The position numbers and the translations under genes were made by a program. Below, piece by piece: positions 54,112 to 64,000 of a DNA stretch of 64,000 nucleotides; position 1 is the stretch's first letter; each line of letters starts with the position of its first letter. This DNA comes from Amoebophrya sp. A120 (Eukaryota; Sar; Dinophyceae; Syndiniales; Amoebophryaceae), in contig CAJINV010000006.1 of NCBI GenBank assembly GCA_905178155.1, forward strand, positions 1,179,876 to 1,243,875. Direction: 5' to 3'. The notes under the pieces were generated by a model, which saw only the letters and a program-made list of their open reading frames with translations, searched no databases and was not told where the DNA came from.

Positions 54112-54435
54112 CACCAAACCTACATCCACAGGAACGCCAGCGGCAGCCGCGCCGGCAGCGAACAAGGCCGCAGCACCTCTTGGTGGTGGTGGCACCAAAC
54201 CTACATCCACAGGAACGCCAGCGGCAGCCGCGCCGGCAGCGAACAAGGCCGCAGCACCTCTTGGTGGTGGTGGCACCAAACCTACATCCACAGGAACGCC
54301 AGCGGCAGCCGCGCCGGCAGCGAACAAGGCCGCAGCACCTCTTGGTGGTGGTGGCACCAAACCTACATCCACAGGAACGCCAGCGGCAGCCGCGCCGGCA
54401 GCGAACAAGGCCGCAGCACCTCTTGGTGGTGGTGG
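54112..54435. repeat. 81-bp tandem repeat, four units, each with a splice acceptor
   Basis: Unit begins CACCAAACCTACATCCACAG and encodes GTPAAAAPAANKAAAPLGGG. 81 bp is 27 codons, so the frame is preserved. Units are essentially identical. Copy A has a single diverged unit at about 26,624-26,700. Confidence 0.95.
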
Positions 54436-55601
54436 TGGTGGTGGTGGTGGTGGTGGTGGTGGTGGTGGTGGTGGTGGTGGTGGTGGTGGTGGTGGTGGTG
54501 GTGGTGGTGGTGGTGGTGGTGGTGGTGGTGGTGGTGGTGGTGGTGGTGGTGGTGGTGGTGGTGGTGGTGGTGGTGGTGGTGGTGGTGGTGGTGGTGGTGG
54601 TGGTGGTGGTGGTGGTGGTGGTGGTGGTGGTGGTGGTGGTGGTGGTGGTGGTGGTGGTGGTGGTGGTGGTGGTGGTGGTGGTGGTGGTGGACCAGCGCCG
54701 GGAGCGGTCTCGGCCACTACGCCGCAGCGCCCGGGGGGACAGCAGGCACGACTACTGCCGCCGGCGATGGCGCAGCCCGCGGGGGGAGGAGCCGCCGCCC
54801 CCCGGCCCCAGACAATCCTGGGCCAACCGGCCCAGCAGCAGGCGGCCCGGCCAATGGAGGAGAGGCCGCAGGCGTTTGCCCCCGTACCGAAAAGCGCGCC
54901 CGGGAACGCGGGTTGTTGCGGAGCATTTCTTGAGAAGCGGCGGGGCGATTCCCCGAAGCGCAAGCCCCCGCTTTTGATCGCTATCCTGGAGCAGAAAAGC
55001 ACACTCCCACAAATAAGACAGCGCGCTTGCATCGTTCTTTGCAGTCGTATCAGCAGAGACCACCCGCGGCGAGGCCAGGGGCCATTTTCTGGCATGCAGA
55101 GCGCAGCCCCCCAGGCCGCGGGCCAACGGCTTTCACCTCGAATAAGGGTGTCGCGCACATTGTCTGCGCTGCCGCTGCCGAGCAGGCAAATCAACAACAT
55201 ATGGCCTGCAGCCTCAAAACAAATTGCGACTTCGCGACATCCAGGGCGCTGCGGGAGTTTGCTTTTCTGTGGCATAATCGCGTGAGAATGGCGAGGGGCG
55301 GCGTTTTTAAGTCATAGGGCCAGCAGGAGGCGTATGTGTATTCATTGCAAAGGCCTGCGCGTGCTCTCAGCAAGTAGCTGCGCGTAGATATACAAACCTG
55401 CCCCGGGCGAAGAATGCAAGGTCTATACGCTGAGCTGACGCAGGTCAGACATGAAATTTGCCATGTGCAAGTAGCGCGTGGCCCGGGTTCTGCAGTTACC
55501 AGAAGCACGAAGTAGGCCCTATTGCACAGGATAAGGAACTGGCCCGGCAGTCGGCTCGCCTTCTTCATTGCCAGCAGGAGCAGAAGACGTCGGGTGCGTA
55601 G
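54132..55601 (+). CDS. Gly/Pro-rich relative of the WKW linker (copy B), repeat-expanded
   Basis: Acceptor TACATCCACAG, then four 27-residue repeats, then about 88 Gly codons, then the same unique part as copy A (PAPGAVSATTPQRPGGQ, MEERPQAFAPVPKSAPG). The unrepeated segment 54,691-55,340 is essentially identical to A 27,003-27,652. The last exon probably ends QSARLLHCQQEQKTSGA with TAG at 55,599-55,601. The open frame may begin further upstream (PFGIICEPHTKPTSTG). Confidence 0.45.
54425..54690. repeat. Pure (GGT)n microsatellite, about 88 units
   Basis: 266 bp of uninterrupted GGT. Encodes poly-Gly on the + strand and poly-Pro on the complement. Confidence 0.98.
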
Positions 55602-56240
55602 ATGGTTTACTGTCGATTTTTCGATCTTGTTTTTTTTTTCCATTTCGAGCGCATTTTTGAACCTTACGCATGAGAACGCGCTCTAGTGATTTCGCATAAA
55701 CTCTCTGCGCCACTTCTGCTTGATGTTAGTTTATTTTTTACGATGTGAGTGCTCACACACTTGTTGTTACTCTTACTACACTTTCTGTGCGGGCGGTTTT
55801 TTCAACAACATACACGCAAATCGAGGAGCGACCCATGCTGTTCGCTTGCTCCAGCGAAGGTTAAGTATTTTTTGTTTATTGCGCAGTCCCAATCGTGTTT
55901 GTTTTGGGAAGCAAGTGCGCGCACTCATTTTTTTGAAGCGCAATTTTTGGCACAGCTTGGGCATTTTGCGGTAAGGGCCTCTGTCTGTTTGTACCTACAG
56001 AGAGCTCCGCCCGCGGCGTGTCAGGCTTGTGCGTCGGGGTTGAAGAAGTTTTTCTCGTTTTCGCTCCGGATCATTCCCCACTGCGCCAACGTGTTAGTGC
56101 GGTGGGTTTGTTTACTCTTTTTTCCCTTCGATAAAAATAGCGGACGCGCTGCACCACCTAGTAGAAGTTTGTTTTTCAAATATGATTATGATATAAACTT
56201 TGTTGTTTGTTTCTCACATTTAATGTGTCACACTCACAAG
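55602..56240. other. Stretch without a supported gene (copy B)
   Basis: Counterpart of A 27,914-28,555, with small indels. Short open frames only. Confidence 0.4.
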
Positions 56241-56253
56241 GTAGCATAGTATG

Positions 56254-56515
56254 TATCAAATGTAAAAGTGTCTGGGTCTGGAAGAATGCCACTTGTCATG
56301 CTGATTTTGGATTCTAAAAAAATCTGTATTGCATGAGCAGCAAAGAGAGTCCAAGTTTTGCTACACGGAAAGAGCATTTGTCATGCGGGAGAGGCATCAG
56401 AAAGCCCGCTAAAAATCTGTGATGCCAGGTTATGCATTACAGACGTCATATGTCATGTAAAATCTGCATGACAAGTCTGGCAGTCTTCCAGACCCAGACA
56501 CTTTTACATTTGATA
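56254..56515. mobile_element. Introner-type element, family 4, copy B only
   Basis: Starts TATCAAATGTAAAAGTG, ends ACTTTTACATTTGATA. Perfect target duplication GTATG (56,249-56,253 and 56,516-56,520). Absent from copy A at about 28,556. Confidence 0.93.
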
Positions 56516-57351
56516 GTATGCCGATCGCTACAATATTTGGGTCTTGAATGATGCAAGGTTTGCGGTGCTCGCTTGACAAAATGAAGGAAAATGCCCAATC
56601 CTGTCGTGCTCATTACCAGGCAGCCGCCTCTATTTGTCATGTAGTGACGCAATTTGCCCTGGGGCTCCTCATCATGGAGGGCGTAGCTGTAGTGCAAAAA
56701 ATTTTCATGCGAAGAATGGCTACTTGTCATCCACAACTTAGCATCACAATTTTCCAGACCCAAACATATTTCCAGCGCATAGCACATTTTCCCAACATGA
56801 TGTCGCTGACGCTTTATTGATGCCTTTCAACATAATTCGAGCCGCATTACCAAACAGAAAGTCGAAAAAAGCTACTAGCACATAAAGTTTGTAATGCAAA
56901 AGAAGGTACGCAATAGTTGTTGCGACGTCGCGCAGCGATATGCACAGCGTACTGTTTGGTGCATGCAAGACGGACTATCTATTCTTGCAACACAAACATG
57001 CCACATGGCAACGCGCTCGTTTATTTTTGCTGTGGGATGCGCCGAACAGTAGCAAACGAGTGGTCAAGAACATATCGTGAAGGAACATTTTTTCACTCCG
57101 CAGTGAAGTAGAAGAGGGGAAATATGCTAGACGAATCGACCAACGGTGGGCGTCAGGCATGAAAGACTATTTATTTTGGCGGGCCGTAAAGTAGTAGTAC
57201 TGATCAGTAGAACCGCAAGAAGTATTTGTTTGTTTCGTGCAGCGACGCAGAGTTGCAAAACTAAAAACTGACCGCCGCCAAGATCTACCAGGCTTGTTTC
57301 TGAAGTAGTTGGGTCGCAAATTTATATGAAGGAATAGAGGCGCGTCGCAAG

Positions 57352-57535
57352 ATGAAACTGTTCTCAGGTTTGTTCTTGTTAACATTCTCATTCATTGATT
57401 GGCTCTGTGCTTCTCCTTGTGAAGTAGGTTGTATCTCGATTATTCACCTCTCGGTCTTCTAGTACTTACAACACAGTACCTTACGGCTTTCATCATCATC
57501 TCCCCGACGGCAGGTAATTGTACTGGTGACAAGTA
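57352..57535 (+). CDS. Signal-peptide exon (copy B)
   Basis: MKLFSGLFLLTFSFIDWLCA then SPCEVG. An indel changes the frame after the presumed donor, as expected if that part is an intron. A later piece reads SFIVVDGTESSCT and ends at a GTAAGT donor (57,596). The matching A sequence is GCAAGT. Confidence 0.45.
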
Positions 57536-58357
57536 AGGACTCTCGGCTGACCATCTTTCATCGTGGTTGATGGCACTGAAAGTAGCTGCACAATGTAAGT
57601 ACGAGCGCTGCAGCTGCCTACTTTCCATGGCGGCACTTCGGTCCTAGCATTTAGCGCTGGTAGTTCATCATCATCTAGAAGTTGCGCTTTCTGGTCGACG
57701 TGTCTTTATCATGATGAACTCCAGTACGTACAAGTAGAAGTACAGCTCGGTCCGGTGGATAGTTAACCTTGAAAACATCCTCGTGAAGCGTCGACGAAAA
57801 TGAATAATCCTAATCGGTAGGTTTGTCGTCTAAAGAAAAAACTCCCCCCTCCGACTCTTCGGTGCGTCGCTCTTGCTTGTTTCTTCGGTGTAGATACGAG
57901 AGCCAGAAAAACTCGGTTCGTTCGCGGGCCACAGCTGGAGGTTCGTTGCGATGTAAAAAGCGAAAGTGTAGTAATTCTCACTCTGAATTTCGTATACGAT
58001 TTGAAGACTTCGTGGAGCGTTTTATGCACTGGATTTTACGATTAATGTTTACGGTTGTGGTGCTGTAGTCCTTGTTCGTGTAACAAAAGAAAATGGCCTT
58101 CCGTTCGTGGAACAAACGGAAGATCAATTTGTTTATTTCGATTTCCCACACCGACACTACAGAGTCGTAACTGACCCCCACCAGCTACCACTTTTCTTTC
58201 ATCTCTGCTTGAAGTTGAATATTTCTTGAAAAACAAAATTTGCGTTGCTCTTAAAAATCGTTTCGCAAGGTGTTGCTTCTATTTCTATTTCCATTTCACC
58301 ACATTTCGATTTCCCCCTCCGCGTGGTGTTGTAGTTGTTTTGCTTGACGTAGTTCTT

Positions 58358-58625
58358 TATCAAATGTAAAAATGTCTGGGTCTGGCTCTGGAAGGTTGCA
58401 ACTTGTGATGCTAACGCTACACTCTAAAAAAGTCTGTATTGCATGACCAGCAAGAGAGGTCTCGTTTCCGCTACGCGGGGAGGGCATTTGTTATGCGGAG
58501 TAGGCATCAGGAAGCCCTCTAAAAATCTGTGATGCTAGGTCGTGCATTACAGACATCCTGGGCCATGCAAAATATGCATGACAAGTCTCAGAATCTTCCA
58601 GACCCAGACATTTTTGCACTTGATA
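58358..58625. mobile_element. Introner, family 4, copy B only
   Basis: Starts TATCAAATGTAAAAATG, ends ATTTTTGCACTTGATA. Perfect target duplication TTCTT (58,353-58,357 and 58,626-58,630). Copy A uninterrupted near 30,358. Confidence 0.95.
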
Positions 58626-58710
58626 TTCTTGCCCTTGACGTATACAAATTCAACTTGTGAGCAAAAATCTTGCACTGCAAAAACCATCCTGGCGGGTAAC
58701 GAAAACGAAA

Positions 58711-60196
58711 ACGAGGAGACAGTGCGCAAGGACGAGAAAATTATAAAACTGCAACTACGCCAACGCCGGGAGCGGTTTGGCAATCAACATATCAAATGCA
58801 AATTTGTCTGGGTCTGGAATGTTGCTGGGTTTGTCATGCATATTTTGCATGACCCAGCAGGATGTCCTCTGTAATGCATGACCTAGCATCACAGATTTTT
58901 ACAGGGCTTCCTGATGCCTAATCCGCATGACAAATGCCCTCCCCGCGTAGCACAAACTAGACTCCTCTTGCTGATCATGCATATACAGATTTCTTTAGAG
59001 TCCTCCAGAGTTGGCATTACAAGCTCCAACCTTCCAGACACGGACACTTTTGCATTCGATATCAACAGCACACGATACAACTAGAGGCTTTTCATCGTCG
59101 GCAGAAGTAGAGTATCAAATGTAAAAATGTCTGGGTCTGGAAGAATGCAACTTGTGATGCTGCATTTCGATTCCAAAAAAATCTGTATTGCATGAGTACC
59201 AAAGGGAATGCAATTTTTCCTACGCTGAGGAGGCATTTGTCATGCGGAATAGGCATCAAGAAGCCCTCAAGAAATCTGTATTGCTAGGGTATGCATCACA
59301 GACATTATGGCTCACGCAAAACGTGCATGACAAGTGTCAGAATCTTCCAGACCCAGACATTTTTACATTTGATATAGAGCTGGAGCTGCTGCGAAGGAAC
59401 AACGAAGGAAACATCTTCTATGGAAGCGTCAGGATTGAAATCGTCAGAGTTGAAATTGTTTGTGATGCATAAAATGCATGACCCGAGGTACGTGCGTTGC
59501 AGAGCAGGCAAGTGAGGCCGATTGTAAGCCTGTTTGGGGCTAGAGCTCGAGCAGCTAAAGCAGCATGAGAAAATCGGTCTTCTTTGCCTAAACAGCATGA
59601 CAAACTGGATTTAGGGAGCGCCAAAATTTGTCATGCTCCGCTTGGAAACTGGGCTCCAACTGGCATCCATTTTTTGCATGACAAATCATTTCAACTTTGT
59701 CGATTTCAAACCTGACGCTTCCATATCTTCCAAGCGACGTTTGTTCCACCTTCTGGCAAAGAACAATTAACCGACAACAACAACAACAACAAGGGTGTTT
59801 CTACTGACACCTACTCGCCACGATCACTATCAACTGCAAAAGTGTCTGGGTCTGGACGATTGCCAGGTTTGTCATGCATATTTTGCACGACCACCCATGA
59901 CGCCAGTGGTGCGTGACTTAGCATCACAGATTTTTGGAAGGCTTCCTGATGCCTATTCTACATGACAAATGCCGTCTCCGCGTAGCACAATCTGAGCTCC
60001 TCTTGCTGCTCATGCAATGCAGATTTTTTCAGAATCCAAAAACAGCATGACAAGTTTGGATCCTTCCAGACGACCCAGACATATTTGCAATGCATAATCA
60101 CAAACGGCTAGCAAAATGTGGGCTCGTCGTTCAGAACCAGACCACAGTCGTGCACACTGGCAAGGGGCCAGAAAGCTTGCCGCAATCACGGTATAA
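58711..60196 (+). CDS. Hydrophilic exon chain, open in copy B
   Basis: Removing four introners gives one open frame: TTPTPGAVWQST, AHDTTRGFSSSAEVELELL, RRNNEGNIFQATFVPPSGK, then a poly-Asn stretch, VSTDTYSPRSQTASKMWARR and SEPDHSRAHWQGARKLAAIT, ending at a GTATAA donor or stop (60,194-60,196). Three introners inside it are absent from A. The 5' end is not found. No family recognised. In A the same frame has two stops. Confidence 0.45.
58789..59061. mobile_element. Introner, family 4, copy B only
   Basis: Ends ATCAAATGCAAATTTG and ACTTTTGCATTCGATA. Target duplication TCAAC (58,784-58,788 and 59,062-59,066). Copy A uninterrupted near 30,527. Confidence 0.93.
59113..59374. mobile_element. Introner, family 4, copy B only
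   Basis: Starts TATCAAATGTAAAAATG, ends ATTTTTACATTTGATA. Perfect target duplication TAGAG (59,108-59,112 and 59,375-59,379). Copy A uninterrupted near 30,570. Confidence 0.96.
59419..59725. mobile_element. Introner, family 1, copy B only
   Basis: Starts TATGGAAGCGTCAGGATTG, ends CTGACGCTTCCATA. Perfect target duplication TCTTC (59,414-59,418 and 59,726-59,730). Copy A uninterrupted near 30,610. Confidence 0.96.
59828..60096. mobile_element. Introner, family 4 (copy B counterpart of A 30,697-30,986)
   Basis: Target duplication ATCAC as in A. It joins STDTYSPRS|QTASKM in the open B frame. Confidence 0.92.
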
Positions 60197-60476
60197 CTTC
60201 TGTGGCATAAGATGTTGCAAAAGCGCGGTCTTATTTTATTTACAACATTGCTTGCTCGTGCTTGACATGCGGTAAAACCTTTGAGTTTGATAGTCACAGC
60301 ATCACAAAATTTCATGCCGCGTCATGATTTCATCTCGGTCGTTCATGTACATACTTCTAGCGCCGCAGAACGTGAACAACAGGAGGACAAAAAAAGCATT
60401 AAAGAGCTTGTTTGTAGTTTACATGTCTGTAGTGGCGTCAACATGATCTATTTCGTCCAACAACATTCAACTACCA

Positions 60477-60682
60477 TATCCAAGAAAAAAACTGTGTTAG
60501 TGTACTTAACTTTCTTTGGCTGACAGCATCACAAATTTGCTCTGCATGACAGAGAAAACCTGTCATGCGTGGCTTTTAAGGGAAAATACAAATGAAAAAA
60601 GGACTTCATGGCTGTGTGGCATGACAGGTGTAACTCTGTTGCATGTTTTGCATTACAGAGTGCACAGTTTTCTTCTTGCATA
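60477..60682. mobile_element. Introner, family 8, copy B only
   Basis: Starts TATCCAAGAAAAAAACTGTG, ends CACAGTTTTCTTCTTGCATA. Perfect target duplication TACCA (60,472-60,476 and 60,683-60,687). Copy A reads CAACTACCAGGCCC uninterrupted near 31,560. Confidence 0.96.
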
Positions 60683-62312
60683 TACCAGGCCCGCCATCTA
60701 GCGGTGCTGCAACTCGGCGAAGTGTTTGTTCTACACAATCAACACGACGCGCCGCATCATTTCTGTGCCGCCACGAAAACAACCACTTCTGGTGCGGCTT
60801 TGGCGGCAGAGGACAAAAATGACGCGGTGGAGGACAACGATGGGGCTACTTCCACCTCGACCACCAGCTTCCTGGAAGGGCAAGAAGCGGGAAAAAAAGC
60901 AGCCGTCATCATCGACGATCCTGAAGACGGTATCCTGGGTAAAAACGCCCCCAGTTCCGCTTCCCCGTAGTCAAGACGGAGATTTTGCTAGACAAATCCG
61001 CAAGGTTTATTCGTTGCCAGGCATGAAAAAGAAAAATTTGTCGTGTAGTAGAAGTAGTACCCGCCGGCCCAAGAATCGTGGTTTGGGGCCTTAGCCGCAC
61101 CAGGAAGCCGCTTGCTTCAGTATCTGATTTCAAGCATGACAAACCCGAAAGAATGTGATGAGATGAAATAAATGCCTCTCAAACTCAATGTGGAGATTCG
61201 CATGAGAAGTACTGTCCTGAGCAGGCAAGTTTGCATGGCAAATCTTCGGTGGGGAAGTTCTTTTTGTACAGGATAGACGACGAAGAGGATTTTTCGTCCG
61301 ACGATCACGACGCGGATATGCTCTGGCAAAAGACTGATCATACCATCACCCGCAATTATTTGATGTGGTAATGTAGGATAGGAATAGCTAGACGTAGACA
61401 AAGTCGCTATCTACATCGAAATACAAGATTTCATGTACTTTTCTGCATGTAGTTTTTCGTTTGAATGACAAAAGGGGAGTTGTAGTTGTCCTAAACTGAC
61501 GGTGATGGTGATCATCATGTTTTCCCTAGCGATAGCGGAGGTGGCTGCCTTCGTCGCCTGGCACTTTCGGAGTGGAGGGGGCGTTGTATGAGAGTGCACA
61601 ATTCCCCCTCTCCCTCATTTGAAGGGCATGAGCAGCAACACAAACACCGGATGGCGATGAAATGTGACTCCCGCATTACAAATTGAAATCTGCTCGCCCT
61701 TATTTGAAGGGCATGAGCAGCAACACAAACACTGGATGACGATGAAATGTGACTCCCGCATTACAAACTGAGATTCCCCGCATACGGAGTGCAGTACTTC
61801 TGATTTTTGAGGTTCGAAGATCTGTCACTCAGAGAGAGCCGGCACGACGAAGACATTTTCTTGTGGGTATTTTGCATCACAAATGACGACAAGGGGGAGG
61901 AATTTTGCACTCTCATAAGGCACGAATCAAATTCATCAAGCCGGCCGTGCAGGAAATTTTGGCGGGAGTACGAAGAAGCATCTGCAGGGAAAGAAGAAGC
62001 AGGACAAAATCGACGTTTTATCCTGTGTGAAAACCACCACATCCCCAAATCTTCTTCATCACTTGTCATGCAAAATAGCAAAAATTTGGCACAACGTCAC
62101 TGTGCATGGCAGTTTTCAACTCCGAAGGCCCAAAGAACAGTATGTACAGCATTTTTGTTCCGATCTTAGGTCCAGTTCGTCTTTCGGAAAGTACAGTAAT
62201 TGTTGAGCTTGTTTCCACCATTGTCGGTTGTATTAAGGTTGACACCGCTCAAGTGGTGCTGAAAGTAGAGGGGGAGTGGTTGTTCACCAGCATACCATTC
62301 TCTCGGAGGTGA
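60683..62312 (+). CDS. Uncharacterised acidic protein (copy B), possible frameshift
   Basis: Same exon order as A 31,562-33,572: LAVLQLGEVFVLHNQHDAP, NDGATSTSTTSFLEGQEAGK, AAVIIDDPEDG, EEDFSSDDHDADMLWQKTDH. After the ACCATCACC introner the next exon is one base longer than in A, so the frame differs from EVYLRIAEVAAFVAWHF; one copy is probably broken here. The last exon, after acceptor GATCTTAG, reads GPVRLSESTVIVELVSTIVG, CIKVDTAQVVLKVEGEWLFT and SIPFSRR, stop 62,310-62,312, with alternating hydrophobics. Family unknown. Confidence 0.45.
60931..61275. mobile_element. Introner, family 5-like (copy B counterpart of A 32,056-32,407)
   Basis: Left end TATCCTGGGTAAAAACGCCC, right end GTTCTTTTTGTACAGGATA. 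Flanks GACGG and GACGA. Confidence 0.82.
61587..61918. mobile_element. Introner, family 7, with internal tandem duplication (copy B)
   Basis: Starts TATGAGAGTGCACAATTCCC and ends AATTTTGCACTCTCATA. A segment of about 90-110 bp (TTTGAAGGGCATGAGCAGCAAC to GACTCCCGCATTACAAA, inner anchors only) occurs twice in a row, at about 61,617-61,684 and 61,702-61,770. Confidence 0.75.
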
Positions 62313-62317
62313 GAACG

Positions 62318-63418
62318 ACCAGATCGGAAGCCCTCGTGCGGCCGCTGCGGATGTTGGTCGCGAAGGCGGGGCTTTTTTGCTACCTGACGAAGAAGCCGGC
62401 GTCGAAAATCGGATGGGAGAATTTTTGGAGCAACAAGCAACAGCTGGTCTTCCTACCAGCACGATGGTAACTACATTCGCACTGCCACACTACGGGATGC
62501 CAAATTCCCAACCTCGCGTTGCCGCTGCCACTGCCACTGTCGCTCCGGCGCGAATGGTACAGGTGGATCAATATCACAACCGTCCGTTGGTCGCTGTCCA
62601 CCCTTCCGCCCCGTTTCCGGTTTTTCCTGGATCTGTTGTCGCAGGTGGAGTTGCTCCCATGTCATCTTCTACCACTGCACCAGGTGGCCCCCCTGTGGCC
62701 ACCCCCGCCCCCGGTCAAGTACAAGTACAACGAGCGCAGCCTGCTCCACCTGCCAAACAAACTCCAGCCGAGCGTTTTGCGGTCCTTCCCCAAGCGGAAA
62801 TTGTGCAGCTGGTGAAATCAGTGGGGAACGGGGGTGCCACGTACAAGATCGCGGATGGTATTACGGACTCGAAAGTTCTAAAGCCCCGTCTGGTTGAAAA
62901 TCAAGTTCATGGACGGCGCATGGTGCGTAGACTACTTGAACACAGGGACAGGGCTGAAAGTGAGTATTTGAAAATTTCAAAAAACTGTAAAACTAAAAGC
63001 GTAAAAAAGCCCGGCACGATGCAAATGCATATGCAAGTACTATCTTGCATTTTTTTGTTCATAATCCTCCATTTTATAGTGCTAAGTCGCCCATTGCGAT
63101 TCACATTCATCCCAAGTGACCCACTTGGACTCGCGTGCTACACACTGTCAAAGAAGTTGCACCCAACACCAGACGGCTCTTTTTCTTTTGCCCAGAATAG
63201 GAGATGACGACGCTGACCCAGCAGCCCAAAAGCGTTCGGCCGTGTTCTTTTTCACGCGCGAGGATGGCAAAACCGAAAAGCGGCCTTATAGGAAAGGCAC
63301 CACGAACCTACGACCGGGAGCAGACTACACGTTGCTCGCAGACGGACACCTGGCTTTTTTTCTCGACATAAGCAGCGGAAATGTGTCTCGGTCATGTTCA
63401 GGAAAAAGATATATTTAG
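62318..63418 (+). CDS. Unrecognised Pro/Ala-rich gene, two exons
   Basis: First exon frame: ENDQIGSPRAAAADVGREGG, AFLLPDEEAGVENRMGEFLE, a long Pro/Ala/Val-rich stretch (PVATPAPGQVQVQRAQPAPP), then PAERFAVLPQAEIVQLVKSV, GATYKIADGITDSKVLKPRL and RRMVRRLLEHRDRAE, ending at a GTGAGT donor (62,960). After acceptor CCCAGAATAG (63,205) the next exon reads DDDADPAAQKRSAVFFF, TTNLRPGADYTLLADG and LAFFLDISSG, resembling the exon at 34.6 kb. Choosing that AG keeps the frame open; the nearer CCCAG would give a stop. Lies just past the end of copy B. No family recognised. Confidence 0.5.
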
Positions 63419-63716
63419 AAAAGGGCCGAACGATGGCGCTTATTTGTGTCTTCAAGTTGGCTGTGGTGACGAGGAGCAGACAGACGCAAAAACAGGATAT
63501 GTGTTTGATAGAAGACCTCGCACATCATCTACTATTTGGCACATGTCATTCTCATTGTTAGTAGTACGGGACAAGAACAAGTTGGATTTTGGCATGACAC
63601 GCAAGAGCAGATTTGCTACTTGCGATGACGCAGCACAGACTTCACTTTTTGACGCTTCCCGTCAGGCAGTACAGATCCAGACATATTTGCGCAGCATACG
63701 ACAGCACGAACGAGAA

Positions 63717-63970
63717 TATCAGATTGCGCAATCCCCCTCTCCTTCGTATTCAGTTGGCATGAAGAACAGCTGCAACTATTCGCGGCACTACCGTGCTAGA
63801 GCTGCGCCGCAAGGACAGATGGATCCACAAGCGGATCGTATAAATTTCATTTCTTGGTCCTCGCATCAGCAACTCGCCCTGTAATTATGTAGCGCGCGTG
63901 CGTGTGGACCCGTTCCCAACTATTATGCATGACAACTGAACAAGGGGAGCGGGTGTTGTGCGTTTTCATA
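63717..63970. mobile_element. Introner, family 7
   Basis: Starts TATCAGATTGCGCAATCCC and ends GTTGTGCGTTTTCATA. Flanks GAGAA and CGCCA do not match, so it may be old. A family 4 right end (CCAGACATATTTGCGCAGCATA, inner part) lies just upstream at about 63,676-63,698. Confidence 0.65.
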
Positions 63971-64000
63971 CGCCACAATCACGTCATCAAGCCTTTCTCT

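Noticed and set aside
1-64000. Possible artefact: A and B as two haplotypes wrongly joined in assembly
   Set aside because: Not fully excluded. The 2.8-kb unrelated spacer, the very different gene content of the WKW array and distinct right-hand flanks favour a true duplication. Read mapping would decide.
1-64000. tRNA or rRNA genes
   Set aside because: I saw no cloverleaf with A and B boxes and no rRNA core sequences. Small RNAs could be missed by eye.

Overview
The window looks like nuclear DNA of an intron-rich unicellular eukaryote. All supported genes read on the + strand. Canonical GT-AG introns occur beside a much larger set of short inverted-repeat elements that interrupt exons. These elements are flanked by 5-bp target duplications, begin TAT(N) and end (N)ATA, and carry repeated 11-mers such as TTTGTCATGCA. 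This is the picture described for introner elements with non-canonical splice sites in the parasitic dinoflagellate Amoebophrya (Syndiniales). A syndinian or related alveolate is therefore my best guess, by inference only.

The main architecture is a direct segmental duplication. Copy A runs about 670-33,572 and copy B about 36,391-62,196, separated by about 2.8 kb of unrelated sequence. Copy A order: PSMD13/Rpn9, a 26S proteasome lid subunit (5' end outside the window, to 6,955); a 1,560-bp terminal-inverted-repeat element (7,323-8,882); a weakly supported small gene (about 11.1-11.8 kb); an acidic/basic protein (12.5-14.1 kb); a short C-terminal exon set (about 14.25-14.6 kb); a tandem array of four paralogues of a protein family I do not recognise, here called the WKW family (15.2-25.9 kb); a Gly/Pro-rich relative (26.6-27.9 kb); a signal-peptide exon (29.4 kb); a hydrophilic exon chain (30.5-31.3 kb); and an acidic protein (31.6-33.6 kb).

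Copy B keeps this order but is rearranged. Its PSMD13 has lost its 5' part and about 1 kb in the middle. The four-gene WKW array is reduced to one chimeric gene plus a remnant exon. The Gly/Pro gene has a four-fold 81-bp repeat and a (GGT)~88 run. Between the copies (33.6-36.4 kb) lie an exon with a GMKPGEDYALI motif and a PAN/Apple-like cysteine exon. After copy B (62.2-64 kb) lies a Pro/Ala-rich gene whose next exon resembles the GMKPGEDYALI exon.

The most informative content is the comparison of the copies. Seven introners are present only in A and at least eleven only in B. Most have an exact 5-bp target duplication and an uninterrupted sister site, so they record recent intron gain. At almost every coding introner I checked, removing the element plus five bases restores one open frame, which is also how most exon joins below were chosen. 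Both duplication breakpoints fall at introners. All calls are from reading the sequence; no search, alignment program or RNA data were used.
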